NCBI GenBank assembly: GCA_027295975.1
Contig: JAPUJX010000282.1
Span: 1 to 5,184 of the forward strand
Reading direction: 5' to 3'
Origin: Gammaproteobacteria bacterium
Lineage (GTDB): Bacteria; Pseudomonadota; Gammaproteobacteria; Pseudomonadales; Azotimanducaceae
DNA length: 5,184 bases
The position numbers and the translations under genes were made by a program. This document shows, in pieces, positions 1-5,184 of this stretch; position 1 is the stretch's first letter; each line of letters begins with the position of its first letter. The notes under the pieces are model-generated. The model was not told the origin of the DNA. It worked only from the letters and a program-made list of their open reading frames with translations, and did no database searches.

Positions 1-104
1 TCCGGGTTCGAGCACAGATTTCGACTGGGGTCAGGGGTTTCTTTTCACCGCGCTTCCGTGTTCAAAGTAATCCGGTTGCTTGAGGCTGTGGTTGCTCGAA
101 ATTG
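1..104. other. Non-coding tail downstream of the acyl-CoA dehydrogenase pair
   Basis: No gene is supported here. Plus-strand frames reading in from the left edge stop by about position 108, so the end of a convergent gene is possible but untestable. No stem-loop followed by a T-run was found for the dehydrogenase transcript. A near-direct repeat, GGTTGCTTGA (74-83) and GGTTGCTCGA (90-99), lies next to the stop codon and has no evident meaning. Confidence 0.4.
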
Positions 105-1841
105 TTAGAAGGCGGAATCTGGTAGTTGCATGACGGCTGAACTGTCTGCCTCGATGCTGGTTTCCAGGCCCCGGGTTTTGGGGAGGATGCGGGCGAAGTA
201 GAATTCCGCGCACTGCCATTTGGCCGCACCAAAATCATCATCGGGAGCGGCTTCTGCCATGGCGGCCCACAGCCAGGCATAGAGGGTGTAGCCCAGCAGA
301 TCCAGATAGTCCGTGGAGACCGCGCCGGCCAATGCGGGATCGTCTGCCGCGCGATCGACGATGGAGGTGGTGACCCGGGTCAGCCGGTCCAGCGCTTCGC
401 GCAAACGTTCCTGGAATTGCAGGGGGATTTCGCTTCCGGTTATGCGGTCCACCAGGGCGCGTACGGTATTGCCGCCATCGCGCAGTACTTTGCGCCCCAC
501 CAGATCGAGGGCCTGAATACCGTTGGCACCTTCATAAATCTGGGCGATGCGCACATCGCGCACGATCTGTTCCACGCCCCATTCTTTTACGTAACCATGC
601 CCACCGAACACCTGCTGCGCGGTGACCGCACAATCAAACCCCCTATCGCTCAAGAATGCCTTGGCCACCGGCGTCAACAACTCGGCGAGCGCTTGTGCCT
701 CGGCGTCCTTCGCATACTTTGCAAGATCGAGCTGCATACCCACAAACAGGGCGAACGCCCGCCCAGCTTCGGTCAGGGTCCTGATGGTGAGCAACATACG
801 CCGCACATCCGGGTGCACCAACAGGCTGTCCGCCGGGGCATCCGGGTTTTGCGGACCGAGGGGTGAACGCCCCTGCAGGCGCTCCCGGGCGTATACCGCG
901 GCCTGTTGATAAGCCAGTTCTCCCGCGCCGAGGCCCTGTATGCCAACCGAGAGGCGCTCGTAGTTCATCATGGTGAACATGCACGCGAGCCCCTGATTCT
1001 CCTCCCCGATCAGATAACCCACCGCGCCATCGAAGTTCATGACCGAAGTCGCGCTACCTTTGATACCCATCTTGTGTTCGATGGAACCGCTGCCGAGCTT
1101 ATTGCGTTCCCCTGGTTCGCCATCCGCCGTGGGAAGATATTTGGGCACTATGAACAGGGAAATTCCCCGGCTACCCGACGGTGCTCCGGGGAGCTTCGCG
1201 AGCACCAGGTGAACAATGTTCTCGGCTACATCGTGCTCGCCGCTGGTGATAAAAATTTTCGTACCCGTCAGCCGGTAGGTGCCATCACCCTGAGCTTCCG
1301 CCCGGGTGCGCATGATTCCGAGGTCGGTACCGGCATGAGACTCGGTAAGGCTCATTGCCCCCGTCCAGGTGCCGCTGTAGAGCTTCGGCAGGTAAAGGGC
1401 TTTCTGCTCGGGGCTTCCGTGGGTGTCGATACAGATGGATGCGCCAACGGTCAACGTGCAGTACAGATAGAGGCCCGTGTTGGATCCCCAGAACATTTCC
1501 TCGACCAAACAGCCAAGCAGCTTGGGCAAACCCTGGCCTGCAAATTCCGGGTTGCCCGACAAACCCATCCAACCACCGCTCGCGATCTGGGCAAAAGCTT
1601 CCCTGAACCCCGAAGGGGTGTGAACTTCACCGTCCTCCCAGCGACAGCCTTCGTCGTCGCCCGACTGGTTGAGCGGCGCCATGACCTCCGCGGCGAGTTT
1701 CCCGCCTTCCGCGAGCACGGCACGCACGATATCGTCGCTGAAGTCGGCGAATGCCGATATGGCCCGCCAGCTCTCTTGAACCCTGTAGAGTTCGAACAGT
1801 AAAAACTCGAAATCACGCTCAGGTGCCCGATATTCCAACAT
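105..1841 (-). CDS. Acyl-CoA dehydrogenase, long DmdC/FadE-type (578 aa), second gene of a tandem pair
   Basis: This is a paralogue of the upstream gene with the same architecture: N-terminal extension (about 1-35), helical and beta core domains (about 40-275), C-terminal helical flavin domain (about 285-455), and an extra C-terminal domain (about 465-575). Motifs seen are MSLTESHAGTDLG (163-175), TKIFITSGEHD (194-204), VHPDVRRMLL (342-351), VFGGHGYVKEWGVEQIVRD (411-429) and IYEGANGIQALDLVGRK, with probable catalytic base Glu437. Over residues 411-453 it matches the paralogue at 30 of 43 positions by my count. The 'NGIQ' after the catalytic Glu is typical of DmdC-like enzymes, whereas the paralogue has 'TQIQ'. 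The ATG at 1841 has a purine-rich GGGGAAGGAAG ribosome binding site; the nearby upstream ATG at 1860 is out of frame. The role is the first beta-oxidation step with ETF as acceptor, in an apparent operon with the upstream gene. No frameshift or missing catalytic residue is seen. The substrate is not predictable from sequence. Confidence 0.96.
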   Translation of the reverse strand: MLEYRAPERDFEFLLFELYRVQESWRAISAFADFSDDIVRAVLAEGGKLAAEVMAPLNQSGDDEGCRWEDGEVHTPSGFREAFAQIASGGWMGLSGNPEFAGQGLPKLLGCLVEEMFWGSNTGLYLYCTLTVGASICIDTHGSPEQKALYLPKLYSGTWTGAMSLTESHAGTDLGIMRTRAEAQGDGTYRLTGTKIFITSGEHDVAENIVHLVLAKLPGAPSGSRGISLFIVPKYLPTADGEPGERNKLGSGSIEHKMGIKGSATSVMNFDGAVGYLIGEENQGLACMFTMMNYERLSVGIQGLGAGELAYQQAAVYARERLQGRSPLGPQNPDAPADSLLVHPDVRRMLLTIRTLTEAGRAFALFVGMQLDLAKYAKDAEAQALAELLTPVAKAFLSDRGFDCAVTAQQVFGGHGYVKEWGVEQIVRDVRIAQIYEGANGIQALDLVGRKVLRDGGNTVRALVDRITGSEIPLQFQERLREALDRLTRVTTSIVDRAADDPALAGAVSTDYLDLLGYTLYAWLWAAMAEAAPDDDFGAAKWQCAEFYFARILPKTRGLETSIEADSSAVMQLPDSAF

Positions 1842-1847
1842 CGTGGT

Positions 1848-1858
1848 CTTCCTTCCCC
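1848..1858 (-). promoter_or_regulatory. Ribosome binding site of the 578-aa acyl-CoA dehydrogenase
   Basis: The minus strand reads GGGGAAGGAAG, then ACCACG, then the ATG at 1841. It is purine-rich with a GGAAG core at acceptable spacing. It lies in the 44-nt gap after the upstream dehydrogenase stop. No hairpin or T-run is seen in that gap, which supports one transcript for both genes. Confidence 0.6.
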
Positions 1859-1885
1859 ATTCTCAAGACACCGCCGCTCGGTTCC

Positions 1886-3643
1886 CTATGTCGAGGTTAA
1901 CGCCTCGTCGCTGATGGACATCAGTACATCCGCACCCGCTTCCATGGCGATCTTGTGCGCCCCGGCGCGCGGTAGCATCCGCGCGAAGTAGAACCTGGCG
2001 GTAGCGAGTTTTCCCGCCAGGTACCGATCGTTTTCATCTCCTTCTGCGGCAGTCCGGGCGATGCGCGCCCAACAGTATGCCAAGGTCACATAACCGCTGT
2101 AGAAGAGATAGTCCACGGCCGCCGCGCCAAGCTCATCGAGATTCTGCTGCGCTTTGGCTGCCAACGGCAACGTGAGGCCCGACCACTCCCGTGCCGCGCT
2201 TTTGAGTTTCGCGGAGAGATCCGGCAGGGAATCCGCAATCTCCCCAGCCAGATCATTGATCTCATCGATGAACGCAGTCAAACCTTTGCCCTGAGTCAAC
2301 AGCACCTTGCGACCCAGCAGATCCAGCGCCTGAATCTGGGTGGTGCCTTCGTAGATCATCGTGATCCGGGCATCACGCACGTATTGTTCCACACCCGTCT
2401 CCCTGATGAAGCCGTGGCCGCCGAAAATCTGCATCGCGTGGTTTACCGACTCGAAGCCAAGCTCCGTCAGAAAACCCTTGACGATGGGAGTCAGAAAATC
2501 GAGTAGATCCTCCGCGCGCGCCTGCTCTTCTCCCGAGTAGGCAGCCACCTGATCCGCGAGTTGACCGGTGTAGTAGATCAACGCTCGCCCACCCTCCACG
2601 ATGGATTTCTGTACCAGGAGCATGCGCCGCACATCCGGATGTACCAGGATCGGGTCCGCAGGACGATCCGGAGCTTTCGGGCCACTCAGAGAGCGCATCT
2701 GCTCACGGTCGGCCGCATAATCGGCAGCCATCAGGTAAGCCGACTGGGCAAGACAAACTCCCTGCAAACCGACCACGACGCGAGCGCCGTTCATCAGCGT
2801 GAACATGTAGCGCATGCCTTCGTTAGGCTCTCCGATCAGATAACCTTTTGCCTCCTCGAAGTGCAACACACAGGTGGCATTGCCGTGAATGCCCATTTTT
2901 TTCTCGATACCGCCGCAAGTGACGTTGTTTGGCGACCCATCGAGATTGATTTTCGGCACCACGAACATCGAGATACCCTTGGTACCCGCTGGCGCATCGG
3001 GTAACCGCGCCAGCACCAGATGGACGATATTTTCGGCCATGTCGTGATCGCCAGCCGAAATGAAGATCTTAGTGCCACTCACGGCATAACCACCGTCGGC
3101 GGTGGGTGCCGCCCTGGTTTTCGCCAACCCCACGTCCGAACCGGCCTGGGCTTCGGTGAGACACATCGTACCCGTCCATTCACCGGTCAGAAGTCTGGTC
3201 AGATAAGTCTGCTTCTGCTCGTCACTACCGTAAGACTCCAGAACGTTGATGGTGCCTCGCGACAAACCGGGATACATGGACCACGCCATATTGGCGCCGC
3301 ACATCAACTCTTCGAGAATAATGCTGACGCTGTCCGGTAAACCTTGCCCCCCGTATGCCGGATCTCCACTCAGCCCGGCCCAGCCGCCTTTGATGTATAT
3401 CTCATAAGCCCGTTTGAAACCGTCGGGGGTAATCACCCGGCCATCCACGATGCGGCAACCCTGCACATCGCCACTTTCGTTCAGCGGGGCCAATTCGGTT
3501 TCCGTGAAGCGGGCGGCCTCGTCAATAATTGCATCGATGAGTTCGCGGTTGGGAGGATCGTTCAATCCGAGGGATTGATAATGCTGCTCATAACCCAACA
3601 CATCGTGAATCAGGAAACGCATGTCATTCAGGGATACCGGCAT
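1886..3643 (-). CDS. Acyl-CoA dehydrogenase, long DmdC/FadE-type (585 aa), first gene of a tandem pair
   Basis: This is a cytoplasmic FAD flavoenzyme that would oxidise an acyl-CoA to trans-2-enoyl-CoA and pass electrons to ETF. At 585 residues it is about 190 longer than classical acyl-CoA dehydrogenases (about 380-400). That fits the subfamily with a short N-terminal helix region (about 1-35) and an extra C-terminal domain (about 460-580), as in DmdC and Pseudomonas FadE1/FadE2. Visible landmarks are the flavin/substrate motif MCLTEAQAGSDVG (160-172), TKIFISAGDHD (191-201), VHPDVRRMLL (334-343), and IFGGHGFIRETGVEQYVRDA (406-425). IYEGTTQIQ follows, with the probable catalytic base Glu432. 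The ATG at 3643 is supported by an AAGGAGA Shine-Dalgarno sequence 4 nt upstream and by the family-like start MPVSLNDMRFLIHDVLG. The gene ends in TAG, 44 nt before the next dehydrogenase on the same strand, so they are probably co-transcribed. The family is secure. The substrate is unknown: medium- or long-chain acyl-CoA is likely, and methylmercaptopropionyl-CoA cannot be excluded. Confidence 0.96.
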   Translation of the reverse strand: MPVSLNDMRFLIHDVLGYEQHYQSLGLNDPPNRELIDAIIDEAARFTETELAPLNESGDVQGCRIVDGRVITPDGFKRAYEIYIKGGWAGLSGDPAYGGQGLPDSVSIILEELMCGANMAWSMYPGLSRGTINVLESYGSDEQKQTYLTRLLTGEWTGTMCLTEAQAGSDVGLAKTRAAPTADGGYAVSGTKIFISAGDHDMAENIVHLVLARLPDAPAGTKGISMFVVPKINLDGSPNNVTCGGIEKKMGIHGNATCVLHFEEAKGYLIGEPNEGMRYMFTLMNGARVVVGLQGVCLAQSAYLMAADYAADREQMRSLSGPKAPDRPADPILVHPDVRRMLLVQKSIVEGGRALIYYTGQLADQVAAYSGEEQARAEDLLDFLTPIVKGFLTELGFESVNHAMQIFGGHGFIRETGVEQYVRDARITMIYEGTTQIQALDLLGRKVLLTQGKGLTAFIDEINDLAGEIADSLPDLSAKLKSAAREWSGLTLPLAAKAQQNLDELGAAAVDYLFYSGYVTLAYCWARIARTAAEGDENDRYLAGKLATARFYFARMLPRAGAHKIAMEAGADVLMSISDEALTST

Positions 3644-3647
3644 CTGT

Positions 3648-3654
3648 TCTCCTT
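3648..3654 (-). promoter_or_regulatory. Shine-Dalgarno sequence of the 585-aa acyl-CoA dehydrogenase
   Basis: Read on the minus strand, the sequence is AAGGAGA, then ACAG, then the ATG at 3643. This is a near-perfect ribosome binding site at normal spacing, and it fixes the start of the first dehydrogenase. Confidence 0.8.
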
Positions 3655-3681
3655 GAGACCTGGCGTCCTACAAGAGGGGCG

Positions 3682-3710
3682 CGTTCGTTACCCTGAGCTT
3701 ATCAAAGTCT
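3682..3710 (-). repeat. Possible degenerate copy of an interspersed palindromic repeat
   Basis: On the minus strand this reads ACTTTGATAAGCTCAGGG followed by TAACGAACG. It resembles, from memory, the widespread bacterial intergenic repeat core TTCGACAAGCTCAGG followed by CGAACGG. If this is the same family, it is a decayed half-element, because the second arm is not evident. The assignment rests on recall and not on a second copy in this window. Confidence 0.25.
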
Positions 3711-3767
3711 CGCGGAATTGCAGAAGAACCGACCTCGGCAAATCGTACCAGGCTACTCCCTCAGGGT
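3690..3767. repeat. 8-bp inverted repeat ACCCTGAG / CTCAGGGT with 62-nt spacing
   Basis: ACCCTGAG at 3690-3697 is the exact reverse complement of CTCAGGGT at 3760-3767. The right arm also overlaps a self-complementary CCCTCAGGG at 3758-3766. The arms could bind a dimeric regulator or fold together in the leader of the dehydrogenase transcript. With arms this short and spacing this wide, chance is a real alternative. Confidence 0.35.
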
Positions 3768-3786
3768 GATTTCCTACCCTATTCGT

Positions 3787-3796
3787 GAACAAGTTC
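3787..3796. promoter_or_regulatory. Short palindrome GAAC-AA-GTTC upstream of comF
   Basis: Perfect 4-bp arms flank AA, about 50 nt before the comF start. This is a possible operator half-site arrangement, but symmetry does not extend beyond the arms and no regulator family is recognised. It is weak evidence only. Confidence 0.15.
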
Positions 3797-3846
3797 GCAT
3801 TCTACCCACCCCGTAAACTACCTGGCGGCGCACCGGCGTCCTGCCG

Positions 3847-4572
3847 ATGATCATCACCATGGTTTTCCGGGTCTTCGATTCGCTTTTTCCACACGTATGC
3901 CTGTTGTGCGACCAACGCTGTGAAACAAATTCCAACATCGATCTGTGCGGCTATTGCCGAGATGCGCTGCCGTGGATTCGACGCGCCTGCCACCGCTGTG
4001 GCGAACCTCTGCCCATGGACACGACGGATGCCAGGGTCTGTCTCACATGCGCCGCAAACCCACCGCCGTTCGATAGAACGATCGCCCCGCTGCGTCTCGA
4101 GAGTTACCCACGACACTGGGTCCACCGGTTGAAGTATGGCGGAGGTCTGGCGGAAGGGCGGTTGCTGGGCACGCTGCTGGCCGATCATCTGATCTCTACA
4201 TACGCCTCGGAAGAACTGCCGGATTATCTGGTCCCGGTGCCATTACGCTGGTTGCGTCTGGCCGTACGCGGACACAATCAGGCGGTGATCATCGCGCTGC
4301 CGATCAAACGGGCGCTGCATATCCCACTGTTGCGAACAGCGATGATTCGCAAAGGGCATGTGGCTTCCCAGCAACAATTGAGCCGGCGCGCGCGGCTCAA
4401 CAATCTCAGCCGGGCGTTCGTCGCCAGACGGGAGTTCTCGGGAGAAACGATCGCGGTCGTCGACGACGTGATGACCACCGGCGCCACGGCGGCGGCAGTC
4501 GCATCCGCGCTGCTCGCAGCCGGGGCTGGCTCCGTTCACATCTGGTGCCCTACGCGAACACTACTGAGCTGA
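3847..4572 (+). CDS. comF: ComF/GntX family protein (zinc-finger plus phosphoribosyltransferase domain)
   Basis: This 241-residue protein has the standard ComF layout and length. The N-terminal part carries four CxxC pairs: C18-C21, C34-C37, C48-C51 (CHRCGEPL) and C65-C68, consistent with a double zinc-ribbon. The C-terminal part is a type I phosphoribosyltransferase fold with LVPVPLRWLRLAVRGHNQ (128-145), SQQQLSRRARLNN (174-186), and the PRPP-binding loop VVDDVMTTGAT (204-214) with acidic pair D206/D207. In naturally competent bacteria, ComF is needed for transformation and is cytoplasmic; the E. coli homologue GntX is linked to gluconate use. No enzymatic reaction is firmly assigned. Small departures from the usual family sequence are R134 where a His often follows PL, and H143 where RGFNQ is usual. 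The start at 3847 is the longest ATG. A second in-frame ATG at 3859 is also plausible, and neither has a strong Shine-Dalgarno. The gene is divergent from the dehydrogenases and 15 nt upstream of modA. Whether the host is competent cannot be told from here. Confidence 0.93.
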   Translation: MIITMVFRVFDSLFPHVCLLCDQRCETNSNIDLCGYCRDALPWIRRACHRCGEPLPMDTTDARVCLTCAANPPPFDRTIAPLRLESYPRHWVHRLKYGGGLAEGRLLGTLLADHLISTYASEELPDYLVPVPLRWLRLAVRGHNQAVIIALPIKRALHIPLLRTAMIRKGHVASQQQLSRRARLNNLSRAFVARREFSGETIAVVDDVMTTGATAAAVASALLAAGAGSVHIWCPTRTLLS

Positions 4573-4587
4573 TAAACTCCCCGGCCC

Positions 4588-5184
4588 ATGCGATCTCGAA
4601 TCTGCTTCATCGTTCTGCTGGCAGGCACGTTCTGGTTTTGTGCACCCTCTCATAGCGCCACAACCAACGGCCCGGTCCGGGATTCCGAAACTCCGGAAAG
4701 GTTACGAGCGGCCGTGGCCGCCAACTTCCGGGAGCCGTTCGCAAAACTCAGTGAACACTATCAACGGTCCGGCGGAGACACCGTACAGGCGGTTTTCGGC
4801 AGCTCCGGAATGCTCTCCGCACAAATTCAACAGGGTGCCCCCTTCGATCTTTTCTTTTCAGCGGACAGCGAGCGTCCCCATGACCTGGTGATTTCGGGTC
4901 ACGCATCGGGAAAACCATTCACCTACGCACGTGGCCGTCTGGCCCTGTGGATGCCGGGAGGGGCACAAGGTATGGCGGTCGACCCGGAAACGGCCGTTGC
5001 CGGCCGCTTCGCGCTGGCGAACCCGAAGCTCGCCCCGTATGGGCGCGCGGCCAGGGAGTGCCTGCAATCCATGAAGTTGTGGGCACAGGCCAGGGATCGC
5101 GCCGTTTATGGAAACAACATCAGTCAGACGTATCACTTCATTGCTTCACGAGGCGTTGCCGCCGGCTTCATCGCATTCTCTCAA
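4588..5184 (+). CDS. modA: Molybdate/tungstate ABC transporter substrate-binding protein, ModA-like (partial, 3' end beyond window)
   Basis: The ORF starts at ATG 4588 and stays open to the window edge, giving 199 residues of an expected 250 or so. It encodes a periplasmic oxyanion-binding protein of the ModA family, which would deliver molybdate or tungstate to a ModBC importer. Residues 1-24 look like a signal peptide: MRSR, a hydrophobic stretch ICFIVLLAGTFWFCA, then possible cleavage near APS-HSA. C18 is not in a convincing lipobox. Mature-protein motifs are AVAANFREPFAKL (42-54), VFGSSGMLSAQIQQGAPFD (69-87), LFFSAD (88-93), FTYARGRLALW (111-121), ANPKLAPYGRAA (144-155) and YGNNISQTYHF (174-184), ending FIAFSQ. 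The 'ANF' and 'PYG' residues resemble the Azotobacter ModA2-type pocket rather than the E. coli 'ASL' type. An in-frame TAA at 4573 limits the start, and 4588 is the first ATG; no Shine-Dalgarno is visible in the 15-nt gap after comF. The family call is strong, but molybdate versus tungstate is undecided. Confidence 0.93.
   Translation, partial: MRSRICFIVLLAGTFWFCAPSHSATTNGPVRDSETPERLRAAVAANFREPFAKLSEHYQRSGGDTVQAVFGSSGMLSAQIQQGAPFDLFFSADSERPHDLVISGHASGKPFTYARGRLALWMPGGAQGMAVDPETAVAGRFALANPKLAPYGRAARECLQSMKLWAQARDRAVYGNNISQTYHFIASRGVAAGFIAFSQ

Larger units (their letters stand above)
3644..3846. promoter_or_regulatory. Divergent intergenic region between the acyl-CoA dehydrogenase operon and comF
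   Basis: This stretch of about 200 bp separates the two divergently read transcription units and should hold promoters in both directions. I could not identify a convincing -35/-10 pair for either one. For the dehydrogenases the best candidate is CTTCTG, 17 nt, GATAAG, which is weak. No clear FadR- or PsrA-like operator was recognised. What the region does contain is the AAGGAGA ribosome binding site, an 8-bp inverted repeat (3690-3697 with 3760-3767), a short GAAC-AA-GTTC palindrome, and a repeat-like stretch at about 3682-3710. Confidence 0.5.

Noticed and set aside
1..30. GGTTCGAGCACA near the left edge resembling a tRNA T-loop
   Set aside because: The flanking bases do not pair to form a T-stem and no acceptor stem or CCA follows.
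906..1802. Long plus-strand open frame of 298 codons
   Set aside because: It lies wholly inside the minus-strand 578-aa acyl-CoA dehydrogenase, whose motifs are unmistakable. The translation shows no recognisable domain, and such shadow frames are common opposite GC-rich genes.
1842..1885. Possible terminator or promoter between the two dehydrogenase genes
   Set aside because: The 44-nt gap holds no stem-loop with T-run and no -35/-10 pair; it contains only a ribosome binding site.
2561..3340. Two plus-strand open frames (2561-3004 and 3020-3340)
   Set aside because: Both are antisense shadows of the 585-aa acyl-CoA dehydrogenase and carry no recognisable motifs.
3344..3769. Plus-strand open frame of 141 codons running from inside the first dehydrogenase into the intergenic region
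   Set aside because: About 300 nt are antisense to the dehydrogenase N-terminus. The start has no ribosome binding site and the product resembles nothing known.
4640..4891. Plus-strand open frame of 83 codons
   Set aside because: It overlaps modA in another frame; the modA frame carries the signal peptide and binding motifs.
4858..5136. Minus-strand open frame of 92 codons
   Set aside because: It is antisense to modA, which has clear family motifs in the plus frame.

Overview
The window is moderately GC-rich bacterial chromosome (judged by eye) with dense, ordinary coding. The gene content suggests a proteobacterium, most likely a gammaproteobacterium: two long acyl-CoA dehydrogenases of the DmdC/FadE1-FadE2 type, a ComF/GntX phosphoribosyltransferase-like protein, and a ModA of the Azotobacter-like 'NF' type. 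No rRNA, tRNA, CRISPR array, phage gene or transposase gene was found, and the taxon cannot be fixed from the sequence alone.

Layout. Positions 1-104 are non-coding tail downstream of a minus-strand operon. Positions 3643 down to 105 hold two tandem minus-strand acyl-CoA dehydrogenase paralogues: the 585-residue protein is transcribed first, then a 44-nt gap, then the 578-residue protein. Positions 3644-3846 are a divergent intergenic region of about 200 bp. It carries a clear Shine-Dalgarno sequence for the first dehydrogenase, an inverted repeat, and a stretch resembling a widespread interspersed palindromic repeat. On the plus strand, comF (3847-4572) is followed after 15 nt by a modA-like gene that starts at 4588 and runs off the right edge.

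How the genes work together. The two dehydrogenases would each carry out the first, FAD-dependent step of beta-oxidation (acyl-CoA to trans-2-enoyl-CoA) in the cytoplasm and pass electrons to electron-transfer flavoprotein. Their active-site signatures differ (EGTTQIQ versus EGANGIQ), so they probably divide substrates by chain length or structure. ComF and the ModA-like protein have no evident functional link to fatty-acid oxidation or to each other. ComF-type proteins are tied to DNA uptake or gluconate-associated functions, and ModA captures molybdate or tungstate in the periplasm. Their shared strand and tight spacing suggest co-transcription only.

I did not find a convincing undescribed system. 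The best leads are the divergence of the paralogous dehydrogenases, the repeat-like element in the leader of the first one, and the comF-modA junction, which has no visible ribosome binding site.
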